From assembly GCA_003139095.1 (NCBI GenBank), contig PLHW01000008.1, positions 313,652-377,651 on the forward strand: 64,000 bases of DNA. The letters are read 5' to 3'. Positions 25,509-34,261 of the stretch are shown here, piece by piece. How positions within the stretch are numbered: the stretch's first letter is position 1; each line of letters starts with the position of its first letter. The stretch is from Acidobacteriaceae bacterium (GTDB lineage Bacteria; Acidobacteriota; Terriglobia; Terriglobales; Acidobacteriaceae). The notes below the pieces were generated by a model that saw only the letters and a program-made list of their open reading frames with translations, did not search any database and was not told the origin of the DNA. The translations under genes and the position numbers were made by a program.

Positions 25509-26354
25509 CTACGAGATGTATTCGCGGATGTATTCGTCTCTGGAGGCGGCTAGTTGCTGGGCGTCGCCGTCGAAGATTACTTTGCCGTCTTTGAGGATTA
25601 AGAAGCTCATGGGGACTTCGCCGCGCTGGCCTTTGGGGATGGCGACCATTTCGTTTTTCTTTTTGTCGAATTCGTGGCTGGCCATGGTGAAGGCGTCCTG
25701 CAGGCGGTGCGTAACCATTAACGCGCTGGTTTTGTAGACGTCGCGCTGCTTCATGATGAGCTCGACGATTGTGTTCGAGGTGACCGGATCGAGGCCGCCG
25801 GTGGGCGAATCGTAGAGTAGAACCTCGGGGTGGGAGACGATGGCGCGGGCGATGGCGACGCGGCGGCGCATGCCTCCGGAGAGTTCGGAGGGGAACATAT
25901 CGTAGGTCTGCTCCAGCTCCACAAACTTAAGCGACTCGCGCACGCGGCGCTCAATCTCGTCGGGGGCGATTTTGTTTTCCATCAGGCGGAAGGCGACGTT
26001 CTCCCAGACCTTGAGCGAATCGAACAGAGCGCTCTCCTGAAAGACGATACCGACGCGGCCGCGCAGCTCGAAGAGTTCCCGCTCGGTCATGCGGGTGACT
26101 TCTTCGCCCAGCATGATGATGCGGCCGCTGTCGGGGCGAATCAGGCCCATGGCGAGTTTGAGCAGAACGCTCTTTCCCGAGCCGGCGACGCCGAATAAGG
26201 CTTTGGTCTCTGCGCAGGGGAGCTTGAAGGAAATGCCGTCGAGGACGACTTTTTCGTCGAAGGCGATGGAGACGTTGTCGAACTCGATGGCATAGCCGGA
26301 ACTGTGGGCGGTGGCGGCTACCTGTTGTTCACCGGGCAAGGCGGGAGTGGACAT
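25509..26354 (-). CDS. MlaF-like lipid-transport ABC ATPase
   Basis: 281 residues from ATG 26354. Walker A is GVAGSGKS (55-62), the Q-loop is VFQESALFDSL, the signature is LSGGMRRR, the H-loop His is in MVTHRLQDA. Family knowledge: MlaF drives retrograde or anterograde phospholipid movement with the MlaE permease and an MCE protein. Oddity: in Walker B (VLLYDSPTGGLDP) the residue after the Asp is Ser183, where nearly all ABC ATPases have the catalytic Glu. The residues ending MlaE-like gene and starting this one are three bases apart, an evident operon. No MCE/MlaD gene is in the window. Confidence 0.88.
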   Translation of the reverse strand: MSTPALPGEQQVAATAHSSGYAIEFDNVSIAFDEKVVLDGISFKLPCAETKALFGVAGSGKSVLLKLAMGLIRPDSGRIIMLGEEVTRMTERELFELRGRVGIVFQESALFDSLKVWENVAFRLMENKIAPDEIERRVRESLKFVELEQTYDMFPSELSGGMRRRVAIARAIVSHPEVLLYDSPTGGLDPVTSNTIVELIMKQRDVYKTSALMVTHRLQDAFTMASHEFDKKKNEMVAIPKGQRGEVPMSFLILKDGKVIFDGDAQQLAASRDEYIREYIS

Positions 26355-26357
26355 GCG

Positions 26358-27152
26358 TCACCGCACACCGAATACGGCAAAGATAAGTTTGGTAACGAAG
26401 AAATCGACGATGAGAATGAGCACGGAGGAAGCGACGACGGCCTGGGTGGTGGAGCGGCCGACACCCTGCGTGCCGCCGGTGGTGGACATGCCGTAGTAGC
26501 AGCCGACGGTGGAGATGATGAAGCCGAAAAGCACGGGCTTGACGAGGCCGGTGAAGACGTCGCGGAAAACTAGGATCTGCCAGGCGCTGGTCCAATACTG
26601 ATTGGTGTCGAGGCCGAAGAGAAGATGGGCGACGGCCCAGCCGCCGACGAGGCCGAGGAGGTCGGCGATGATGGTGAGGAAAAACAGCATGAAGGCGGTG
26701 GCACCGACGCGCGGGGTGATGAGTTTTTTGCTGGGGTCGGTGCCGAGCGCGCGCATGGCGTCGATTTGCTCGGTGACGATCATGGAGCCGAGTTCGCTGG
26801 CCATGCCGGAGGCGTTGCGGCCGGCGACCATGAGGCCGGTGATGAGCGGGCCGAGTTCGGTGACCATGCCGAGGGAGACAAGCTGGCCGATGAGCGTGAT
26901 GCCGCCGAAGCGCTGCAAGGTGCTGGCGGAGTTGAGGGCGAGCAGAGCGCCGACGGAGAGGCCGGTGAGGATAACGATGGGGAGCGAGCCGAAGCCGATG
27001 AGGTCGGCCTGTTGCAGCATGTCGCCCATGTAGATGGGAGGGCGAAAAAAGTTGCCGACGGACTGCGCCGAGAGCCTGACGTAGTCCTGCACCGATGCCA
27101 CCGCGTTTTTGGCGACATCAATGGGGGAAGTCAGTTCGAGTTCAAGCGCCAT
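26358..27152 (-). CDS. MlaE-like lipid-transport permease
   Basis: 264 residues from ATG 27152. It has the MlaE/YrbE fold: a hydrophobic protein with five or six membrane helices. Conserved stretches are LPIVILTGLSVGALLALNSA, ELGPLITGLMVAGRNASGMASELG, MIVTEQIDAMRALGTDP and KPVLFGFIISTVGCYYGM. It is the first gene of the pair with the ATPase, which starts three bases downstream. The function in phospholipid transport between membranes is inferred from the family. Confidence 0.9.
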   Translation of the reverse strand: MALELELTSPIDVAKNAVASVQDYVRLSAQSVGNFFRPPIYMGDMLQQADLIGFGSLPIVILTGLSVGALLALNSASTLQRFGGITLIGQLVSLGMVTELGPLITGLMVAGRNASGMASELGSMIVTEQIDAMRALGTDPSKKLITPRVGATAFMLFFLTIIADLLGLVGGWAVAHLLFGLDTNQYWTSAWQILVFRDVFTGLVKPVLFGFIISTVGCYYGMSTTGGTQGVGRSTTQAVVASSVLILIVDFFVTKLIFAVFGVR

Positions 27153-27235
27153 GTGCGATTCGGAGTCCAGTCGACGCGAAAAGTTCTCAGGGAACTATAG
27201 CAGAGAGGAGTGATCGGGTCATCGGGGGGCTTAGG

Positions 27236-27270
27236 TCTCAGCTCTTAGCTCTTAGCTCTCAGCTCTCAGC
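27236..27270. repeat. Heptameric repeat (TCTYAGC)5
   Basis: Five perfect 7-bp units, TCTCAGC, TCTTAGC, TCTTAGC, TCTCAGC and TCTCAGC, lie between the NtrC-type regulator gene and mlaE. A related degenerate array is at 8889-8925. A GATCGGGTCATCG element (27211-27224) adjoins it. The spacer 27153-27324 holds no gene. Confidence 0.65.
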
Positions 27271-27324
27271 ATGAGTTTTTTTAGGTTTGCCTTGGGGCTG
27301 AGAGCTGGATGCTTGGAGCTACGA

Positions 27325-28779
27325 TCAGATTGGGCGGTCGTCCTTATGGTTGTTCTTTTTTTTGATCTCGATGCTGAGGCGCTTGATTTTTTGATTCAGG
27401 GTCGAGAGCGGAACGCGGAAACGTTCGGCGGCTTCGGTCTGGTTCCAGCCGCACTTTTCGAGCATCTCGACAATAGTGCGGCGCTCGCAGTCTTCCATAA
27501 TGGCGAAGAGGGTCGCGCCTGAGCTGGCCTCGAGTCGCGGAACGGCGCTGCCTCGGCCGACGATGTGATCGGGCAACAGGTCGATGCCGATCATCGAGTC
27601 CGAAGAGAGCACGACGGCGCGCTCGATGGTGTTCTCGAGTTCGCGCACGTTTCCGGGCCAGGAGTAGGTGACGAGGGGGCGCAGAGATTCGGTGCCGAGG
27701 TGGCGCGGCGGGAGGTCGTTCTCCGCGGAATATTTTTTGAGGAAGTGCTCGACGAGGAGCGGAATGTCTTCGCGGCGCTGGCGGAGAGGCGGCAGGTCGA
27801 GCGTGATAACGTTGAGGCGATAGAAGAGGTCTTCGCGGAATCTTCCGTCGCGGACCATCTGGCGGAGGTCCACGTTGGTGGCGGCGATGATGCGGACGTC
27901 GACCTGGATTTCCTGGACGCCGCCAAGGTGCATAAATTTCCTGTCCTGGAGCACGCGCAGGATTTTGGACTGCGTATCCATGCTCATGGTGCCGATCTCG
28001 TCGAGGAACAAAGTGCCGTGATCGGCAACTTCGAAGAGGCCTTTTTTGGAGGCGACGGCACTGGTGAATGCGCCTTTGACGTGGCCGAACAATGTCGATT
28101 CGAGCAGGTCGGGCGGAGTCGATCCCGAATTCACCGGCACAAACGAGCGATCGCGGCGCGGTGAATGCAGGTGAATGGCTTTGGCGATGAGCTCCTTGCC
28201 GGTACCGCTCTCGCCCTGAAGCAGGACGGTGGAGCGGCTGGGCGCGACCTGGGCAACCAGGTCGAAAATTTTGAGCATCGGCTCACTTTTGCCGACGATA
28301 TTTTCGAAGTTGTAGCGTTGCTTGAGGGCGCGCTTGAGTTGAATATTTTCTTCTTCGGCCCTCTGGCGGGCGACCGCGCTGCGGACGTCGGCGAGCAGCT
28401 TTTCGTTATCCCAGGGCTTCTGAATAAAATTTGTGGCGCCCGACTGCATGGCGCGGACGGCGTTCTCGACCGTACCGTAGGCGGTGATCATGATGATCGC
28501 CTGGTCGGGATGCAGGGAGCGAATGTCGGCGAGAACCTCCATGCCGTTTTTGTCGGGGAGAGCGAGATCGAGGAGGACGACGTCGAAGCTGCGCTCGCCG
28601 ATCTCGGCCATGCCTTCGCGGGCGGTGCCGGCGATCGCAATTTCATAGCCTTCGAGTTCGAGCAGGGTCTGCAACGATTCGCGGATCGCCAGTTCGTCGT
28701 CGATGATCAGAATTCTTCCCGCGCTTTGTGCCATACCTTCGGGTGCGCTCCGACGCGGCAGTACCGCAACTTCAGACAT
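27325..28779 (-). CDS. NtrC-family response regulator with AAA+ and Fis domains
   Basis: 484 residues from ATG 28779. Receiver domain: IIDDE (~26), Asp71 in LLDLALPD, Lys in QKPWD. AAA+ domain: Walker A GESGTGKE (189-196), Walker B GTLFLDEIG (255-263), arginine-finger region RFREDLFYRLNV. C-terminal Fis helix-turn-helix: CGWNQTEAAERFRVPLSTL. Oddity: the sigma54-contacting loop reads GAFTSA (236-241) where the canonical form is GAFTGA. The start codon lies inside the 3' end of the upstream histidine kinase gene (8-bp overlap), so translation is coupled and the two form a two-component pair. Confidence 0.92.
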   Translation of the reverse strand: MSEVAVLPRRSAPEGMAQSAGRILIIDDELAIRESLQTLLELEGYEIAIAGTAREGMAEIGERSFDVVLLDLALPDKNGMEVLADIRSLHPDQAIIMITAYGTVENAVRAMQSGATNFIQKPWDNEKLLADVRSAVARQRAEEENIQLKRALKQRYNFENIVGKSEPMLKIFDLVAQVAPSRSTVLLQGESGTGKELIAKAIHLHSPRRDRSFVPVNSGSTPPDLLESTLFGHVKGAFTSAVASKKGLFEVADHGTLFLDEIGTMSMDTQSKILRVLQDRKFMHLGGVQEIQVDVRIIAATNVDLRQMVRDGRFREDLFYRLNVITLDLPPLRQRREDIPLLVEHFLKKYSAENDLPPRHLGTESLRPLVTYSWPGNVRELENTIERAVVLSSDSMIGIDLLPDHIVGRGSAVPRLEASSGATLFAIMEDCERRTIVEMLEKCGWNQTEAAERFRVPLSTLNQKIKRLSIEIKKKNNHKDDRPI

Positions 28780-31594
28780 GAGCAGCCTTTCTAACCATGG
28801 GGAAATCCAGAGTGAAGGTGGTGCCTTCGCCGGGGCGGCTCTCGACGCGAATATTTCCGGCATGCTCCTGGATGATGCCATAGGAAACGGAGAGGCCGAG
28901 ACCGGTGCCGCGATTCTGGCCTTCGCCGGGCGCGGTCTTAGTGGTGAAGAAAGGATCGTAGATGCGATGAATGTGTTCCTGCGCAATGCCGGAACCGGTA
29001 TCGGCGACGCGCACGCTGACGGACTCGCCGTTCTGCGTAGCGACATTCAGCACGCCGCCGCCGGACATGGCGTCCTTCGCGTTCAGGAATAGATTCAAGA
29101 ATACCTGCTGCAAGCGGCCAGCGTTGCCTTGAATCGAGGGCAGTTGTTCATTCAGTTCCGTCTGCACCTGGACGTGGGCGACCTTGAATTGATGATCGAG
29201 GAGGGCGAGCGTATCGGCGATGACTTTGTTGAGGCTGATTTCGGTAAATTCGGTTCCGGTGGTGCGCGAAAAATTCAGCAGGTTGTTGACGATTTCCGAC
29301 GCGCGGAAGGTTTGGCGCGTAATTTTGTCGAGGAGCGCGGCTTTGGGCGCATCGGACTGCAACTGTTTCGCGAGCATCTGAGTGTAGGACGAGATGACGG
29401 CGAGCGGCGTGTTGACCTCATGGGCAACGCCGGCCGCCAGTAGGCCGATGGAGGAAAGCTTATCGGCCTGGGTGAGCTGCACCTCGAGCTCGATGCGCTC
29501 GGTGATGTCGTCCATGATGACGAGGCGGCCGACGACGTTAAATTTGCGCGTCACCAGCGGCGCGATGGCGACGTTGACGATGCGCGACTCGCCGGTGGGC
29601 GTGGCGAGGCGGAACTTATACAGATTGTGGATGCCCGGGTTCTGGCGAACGCGATAAAACTCTTCGGCAAACGCCGGCGGCAGCACCTCACTGATGGATC
29701 GACCGACTACCTGCCAGCGCGGCTTGGCGTACATCACTTCCATCTGCGAATTCCAGGACTCGATGCGGTCCTGCAAATCGACGGCCAGCACGCCGACGTT
29801 GATTGACTCGACGATATTTTCGTTGAAGTCTTTCAGGCGCTCGTACTCGGTTACTTTTTGTTCGAGCGATGCATACAGGCGCGCATTCTGGATGGCAATC
29901 GCGATATATCCGGCGAGGGTTTGCAGCAGTTCGACGTCTTCGCTGGAGAGGAAGTCTCCGGCCATGGTTTTGCCGAGGCCAAGGAACGCAATCGTCTTCT
30001 GGCGCGCGTGGCAGGGGATGTAGTAATTCAAATCCAGCCGCGAGATCGCTTCCTGGGCTTCGGCCGTTTCGCGCGGCAACTGGCGCGTGTTTTCGAAGAA
30101 GATATGGCCCGCGGCATCCTCGGCGCGCGACTTAGTAAGGAAGGATAAGTCCACGCCACCGACCGCGCCGAGGCCGAAGGATTCCGACAACTCAAATCGC
30201 GAGGAATCGCCATTGCCGAGAAAAATCGCAATGCGATCGACCATGAGGGTGTGCGCCAGCCGGTCGGTGAGCGACGATAGCATCTTGTCGAGGTCCGTCT
30301 CCGAACTGAGTTCGCGGCCAAACTCGACGAGCGTGCGCCGGTAGTCATAGCGCGTGCGATAGAAGAAGACGTCCATCTTCTCCTGGATCCACTTGCGGAC
30401 GGGATCGAAGAGGAGCGCGGTGACCATGATGGCAACCATCAATCCGAGCGGGCCGGCGCTGGGGACGCGGGTGTGCACGAGTTCGGCGATCGCGGCCACG
30501 ACCGCAAAGTAGCCGCCGGCAATCGCGGCTGCCGCCAGCGTGTAAGCCATGCCGCGCTTGAAAATCAAGTCGACGTCCATCAAGCGGTAGCGGACGATGG
30601 CATAGCCGAAGGTCAGCGGCAACAATCCGAGCGAGAGCACGCTGACCTTCATGGCCGGAGTCGGCATGGCGCCGAACAAATACGGCAGCACGTAGCAGGT
30701 GGTAAACGGAGTAATTGCGAGCACCGTGCCGCGCCAAATCCACTTCAACTGTTGCCGCAGAATGGGCGTTTGCGCCTGGCGGTAATTGCTCCACAAAACC
30801 GTTGCCGCCGAAACAAAGAAGATGGTCAGGTAAGCCCAGTGAATGCGGTTGAGGTTCCATAACAGGCGCGCGCTCGCGGCGAAAAATTGCAGCGTCACAA
30901 CTTGCCCGCCGAGCAGGATCGCTCCCGGCACATAGAGCAGCGGAATCGACCAGCCGTGTTTGCTGACAAACGGGCGCCGCTCCGGAAAGGTGAGCACGAA
31001 ATGCAGGAAGAGCGCGGGCTGGAGAAGCCATGCCACCTCGTTGGCCCACAATACGGTCCAGTCGAAGGTGTTCAGTTTTCCGGTGAAGTGCAGCGAATAA
31101 AAAATGAATGAAACGAGGCAGAAGATATAGAAGTGCAGCGAGCCCACAGCCGTCCAGCGCCGCAACAGCACGTAGAGGCCAATTCCCAAGTAAATCAGCG
31201 CGATGATCCGCAGCCAGTCGTTCATGGAGCGCTCGGCCGGCGCCAGCACCACTTCAACATCAAGAGGCACGCCGCCGCGGATCAGGGAGTAAGTCGCCTT
31301 CGACCAGACGCCCGAGTAATAAAGCTGCCGCTCAACGCCCGCCGAGCTGTTCACGGCGCGGCCGTTGATGCTCACCGCGATGTCGCCGTCGCGGATGCCG
31401 GCCAGCGCAGCCGGCCCATTCGGATCCAGGCGGTCGGCAACCAACTGTCCGTGCCGTTCCAGCCACCACACGCCGTCGTCGGGAATGGCGGACTGATGTT
31501 CCTGCTTGTAATTGAGGACCGCGAAGACAATGGCCGTAACCGTCAACAGGCCCAGCACGAGGACGGTAAAGCGGGCCTGAAATTCGCGGTTCAT
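28772..31594 (-). CDS. Multi-domain membrane histidine kinase
   Basis: 940 residues from ATG 31594; the frame extends upstream but the preceding 35 codons look non-coding. Order: membrane helix (8-28); an extracytoplasmic PDZ-like domain (about 45-120, with PNGPAALAGIRDGDIAVSING); a bundle of membrane helices (130-390); GAF domain (about 430-575); PAS domain (590-700); HisKA with His725 in AAGVAHEVNTPLAVIS; HATPase with NLFLNAKDAM, VADTGSGI and GTGLGLSVSYGI. It should sense a periplasmic or membrane signal and phosphorylate the regulator encoded next. The stop codon overlaps the start of that gene. Confidence 0.9.
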   Translation of the reverse strand: MNREFQARFTVLVLGLLTVTAIVFAVLNYKQEHQSAIPDDGVWWLERHGQLVADRLDPNGPAALAGIRDGDIAVSINGRAVNSSAGVERQLYYSGVWSKATYSLIRGGVPLDVEVVLAPAERSMNDWLRIIALIYLGIGLYVLLRRWTAVGSLHFYIFCLVSFIFYSLHFTGKLNTFDWTVLWANEVAWLLQPALFLHFVLTFPERRPFVSKHGWSIPLLYVPGAILLGGQVVTLQFFAASARLLWNLNRIHWAYLTIFFVSAATVLWSNYRQAQTPILRQQLKWIWRGTVLAITPFTTCYVLPYLFGAMPTPAMKVSVLSLGLLPLTFGYAIVRYRLMDVDLIFKRGMAYTLAAAAIAGGYFAVVAAIAELVHTRVPSAGPLGLMVAIMVTALLFDPVRKWIQEKMDVFFYRTRYDYRRTLVEFGRELSSETDLDKMLSSLTDRLAHTLMVDRIAIFLGNGDSSRFELSESFGLGAVGGVDLSFLTKSRAEDAAGHIFFENTRQLPRETAEAQEAISRLDLNYYIPCHARQKTIAFLGLGKTMAGDFLSSEDVELLQTLAGYIAIAIQNARLYASLEQKVTEYERLKDFNENIVESINVGVLAVDLQDRIESWNSQMEVMYAKPRWQVVGRSISEVLPPAFAEEFYRVRQNPGIHNLYKFRLATPTGESRIVNVAIAPLVTRKFNVVGRLVIMDDITERIELEVQLTQADKLSSIGLLAAGVAHEVNTPLAVISSYTQMLAKQLQSDAPKAALLDKITRQTFRASEIVNNLLNFSRTTGTEFTEISLNKVIADTLALLDHQFKVAHVQVQTELNEQLPSIQGNAGRLQQVFLNLFLNAKDAMSGGGVLNVATQNGESVSVRVADTGSGIAQEHIHRIYDPFFTTKTAPGEGQNRGTGLGLSVSYGIIQEHAGNIRVESRPGEGTTFTLDFPMVRKAAHV

Positions 31595-32100
31595 AGGCTG
31601 GTAAGGCGGAGCCGCAGTGGTATGCCCCGGTGGCAGCGCTCGCGCGCGCGAAGGCACGCCACTGTCGGCAACTCTCCGGAAATATGAAAGCATTTTCACT
31701 GCCAGCGCGATGCGTTGTTCGGCAAACGTAAATTACGGCGAATAAACGGCTTTTCCGATTATACGAATTTCAATGCCCCGCCCCTATGGATATTGGAATG
31801 CATTCTTCCGATTTATGGATGCCTGCCAGCCGGCGATTGATGGCTATTTCGCTAATCCTGCGAATGGGTTAGGGATTTGATGGGCGATTTTGGAGGAAAC
31901 AAGCGAGGATTTTTGGCAGGCGCGAACTGCAGATAAACGAGGATCCCAAAACCCATTCTTAGAATTGGGAGGTTCCGAGGCCTTCCCCGTCCCCAAAACC
32001 TCCCACTTACAGGTCTCATCGGACTCAACCAGGAGCCGTTGAGCAAACCTGAGCAAGTGAGGACATGATGCCCCGACTCGAAAAAAAGGTCCATGGAGAG
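31595..32100. other. Intergenic region without recognised gene
   Basis: This gap of about 500 bp separates the divergent kinase and winged-helix genes. Short open frames on the minus strand at 31844-32094 lack ribosome sites, codon bias and recognisable motifs, so I do not call a gene. A short palindrome GGAATGCATTC lies at about 31795. Promoters for both flanking genes should lie here or just to the right. Confidence 0.5.
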
Positions 32101-32130
32101 GGTCTGAATCGGTCTGAATTGATCTGAAGG
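32101..32130. promoter_or_regulatory. Three 10-bp direct repeats, possible operator
   Basis: GGTCTGAATC, GGTCTGAATT and GATCTGAAGG follow one another without gaps. They end 19 bp upstream of a consensus -35 box (32150) and precede the gene of an OmpR/PhoB-type winged-helix protein, a fold known to bind tandem direct repeats of about 10-11 bp. Autoregulation is an inference. Confidence 0.5.
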
Positions 32131-32149
32131 ACTTGGCGCCGCTCCGCGC

Positions 32150-32178
32150 TTGACACTATTCTCGCGCCGGCCCAGAAT
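32150..32178 (+). promoter_or_regulatory. Candidate promoter of the winged-helix gene
   Basis: TTGACA at 32150-32155, a 17-bp spacer, then CAGAAT at 32173-32178 (4 of 6 to consensus). Placing the promoter here decides against the TTG at 32150 as start codon and favours the GTG at 32204. Confidence 0.45.
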
Positions 32179-32203
32179 TTCATCATTGCCCGGGAGCGAC
32201 CAG

Positions 32204-32686
32204 GTGCCGCAGCACGCCCAAAATAAGAAGTTTCGCTTTGACGAATTCGAGCTCGACTTTGCGCGTTTTCAGCTCCTGCGCAAAGGCAAGCCGCTGCGCC
32301 TGGAAGGACTGCCTCTTCAGCTCCTTATGTTTCTGGTCGAAAATCGGGGCCAGTTGGTGACGCGGGAGCAGATCTCCGCCGCGCTGTGGAGCAAGGACGT
32401 TTTTGTGGACGTCGATCAGGGGATTAACACTGCGATCCGCAAAATTCGCCGCGCGCTCGGCGACGATGCCGACGTGCCCCACTATCTGCAAACCGTGGTC
32501 GGGCGCGGATATCGTTTCGTGGCTGCGAATGTGGAAGAGGAGCCAGCCAGCCAATTGGCGCAGTCAGCGTCCGCTTCCGGCTTCATGGTCTCGCCCGAAG
32601 AACTGGGCCGCGCCATCATGACTGCGGCCGGCCTCGATCCCGAAAATCCCAAAGCCGTCCCGCCCAAGCTCACGGACGAATCCTGA
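32204..32686 (+). CDS. OmpR/PhoB-type winged-helix DNA-binding protein without receiver domain
   Basis: 160 residues from GTG 32204, with GGGAG at 32192-32196 as ribosome site. Residues ~10-105 form a Trans_reg_C winged helix: FRFDEFELDFARFQLLRKGK, LPLQLLMFLVENRGQLVTREQIS, VFVDVDQGINTAIRKIRRALGD, and TVVGRGYRFVA, the wing. There is no receiver, membrane or TPR region; the C-terminal ~50 residues are a Pro/Ala-rich tail. This is the stand-alone form of the CadC-like regulators common in acidobacteria. Its target could be its own promoter (10-bp repeats at 32101-32130). Confidence 0.85.
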   Translation: MPQHAQNKKFRFDEFELDFARFQLLRKGKPLRLEGLPLQLLMFLVENRGQLVTREQISAALWSKDVFVDVDQGINTAIRKIRRALGDDADVPHYLQTVVGRGYRFVAANVEEEPASQLAQSASASGFMVSPEELGRAIMTAAGLDPENPKAVPPKLTDES

Positions 32687-32798
32687 AACCGCCCCGCGCA
32701 CCGCGCCTCTTGGAGTAAGAAAGTAAGTCAGCCCAAGCCGATTATTTAAGCCCGGCAAATTGCGGTGATATGCTTCCCGCATCGGAGAGATTGACCTG

Positions 32799-34166
32799 AT
32801 GCCCATACCTTACCGCGGTTCAAGAAGTAAATGTTTTCTACGGCGGCGAAATGCGCAGGTTGCTTTTTTCGCGGCGATTCTCATCACGACTTTGGTGTGC
32901 AGCACGGCAATAGCCTGGTCCCAGTCCGCGCCCGCGGTCCAGCCGTCATCGCCTCCCTCGCTCGGCGAATCGATTAAACGAGCCAACCTCGAAAAAAGGC
33001 AGCTTCACATTTTTTACGTCCATGGAATGGCGGCCGACGGGCCCGGCGCATCCGCCTCCGCCGGCCTGAGAAAAAGCATTTGCAAGTTTCTCCGCGATTG
33101 CACACCGCCGGGAGGCGTGTTTGATGGAACCGATTACGCGGACCGAAAAGACTTCGCTCTGAACACGCCGCCTCCTGACTTGAAGTACTTGGGGCGGCCG
33201 CTTTGGAACAGCGGCGCGGGTGGGGCATCGGAAGATTGGAACGCTTCGGCGCCCTACGTCGATCACTACAAGATCATCCGCCGAGGCGCGCCACCCATCT
33301 ATCTCGACGAAATCAACTGGTGGCCGCTGGTGTTCGCCGCCAAATGCCGGCAGATTTTGGCCGCAGACGCGGCGCTCGCCGGTCCGGTAAAAACTTACAT
33401 CCACACCTGCTCTTTGCCGGCGACGCCCGATCCCGACGCGCAGAAAAATCCCGGCAGGTTTCGCTCGTATCCGTTTCTCACCGACGCGCAGCGACTCAAC
33501 GCCCTTCCCACTAAGGGCGCAAAGATCAATCGCTATCTCAAAACCTTTGTGCTTGACTGGGGCTTTGCCGACGCGGTCATGGCGGTGGGCCCGATGCGCC
33601 GCCTTTTTCTCGAGGGCATTGGAGAACTGATTCTGAAGTCGGTTAGAGTAGGCGACGACGGTTCGCGCGGCGAGTCCGTCACTCCCGCCACAGATCAGGA
33701 ATTCGTGATCGTTGCGCATAGCCTCGGCAGCTACCTGATGTTTTCCGCGCTCGACATTCCGCCCAATCCGGCTACGCCCCCAAAATGGAGAACGGAATTC
33801 GATCGGGTTCTCACAAACACTGCCTCTGCCTACTTTCTCGCCAACCAAGTGCGGTTGCTCGAACTGGCGGACCTCGACGCCTCGAAGAACCTGAATACGC
33901 ATCTGAAAACCTGGAGCGATCTCCGCGCCGCCGCGCATAAGCCTACGCCGCAAATCGTCGCCTGGAGCGATCCGAGCGATCTGCTCACTTGGAGCGTGCC
34001 GGAACTCGATCCGCAATCGGCGACAGTAAAAAATGACAACGTAAAAAATGCCCCGCACTGGTTCTGGCTGGTCGAAAATCCGAGCAAAGCCCACACCACC
34101 TACGACCAGAACAAGCGCGTGATCGGCGTCCTGCTGCCGAAAAATGAAAGGGAGCCGAAGCAATAA
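32799..34166 (+). CDS. Secreted alpha/beta-hydrolase-like protein
   Basis: 455 residues from ATG 32799, with GGAGAG at 32784-32789. There is a signal peptide or N-terminal anchor (AQVAFFAAILITTLVCSTAIAWS). The oxyanion-hole region HIFYVHGMAADGPG and the nucleophile elbow FVIVAHSLGSYLMFSAL (Ser in HSLGS) suggest an alpha/beta hydrolase. The catalytic Asp and His cannot be assigned with confidence. Several Cys residues in FLRDCTPPGG and YIHTCSLPA could form disulfides. Its stop codon TAA overlaps an ATG (34166) that opens a frame continuing into the aromatic leader peptide downstream. Confidence 0.65.
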   Translation: MPIPYRGSRSKCFLRRRNAQVAFFAAILITTLVCSTAIAWSQSAPAVQPSSPPSLGESIKRANLEKRQLHIFYVHGMAADGPGASASAGLRKSICKFLRDCTPPGGVFDGTDYADRKDFALNTPPPDLKYLGRPLWNSGAGGASEDWNASAPYVDHYKIIRRGAPPIYLDEINWWPLVFAAKCRQILAADAALAGPVKTYIHTCSLPATPDPDAQKNPGRFRSYPFLTDAQRLNALPTKGAKINRYLKTFVLDWGFADAVMAVGPMRRLFLEGIGELILKSVRVGDDGSRGESVTPATDQEFVIVAHSLGSYLMFSALDIPPNPATPPKWRTEFDRVLTNTASAYFLANQVRLLELADLDASKNLNTHLKTWSDLRAAAHKPTPQIVAWSDPSDLLTWSVPELDPQSATVKNDNVKNAPHWFWLVENPSKAHTTYDQNKRVIGVLLPKNEREPKQ

Positions 34167-34261
34167 TGCGCAATTTTTTTCAGTGCGCTGGCGGCCGGGA
34201 AAAAATCTTGCGATCCGACAAATTGTGTGGCAGAGTAAGCGTGGCACAGCAAACGCCAATG

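Noticed and set aside
31844-32094. Small minus-strand frames in the kinase/winged-helix gap
   Set aside because: No ribosome site, no codon bias and two overlapping frames of equal quality.
32150-32203. TTG start for the winged-helix protein
   Set aside because: The bases form a TTGACA -35 box with a matching -10 box; the GTG at 32204 has a ribosome site and begins where homology starts.
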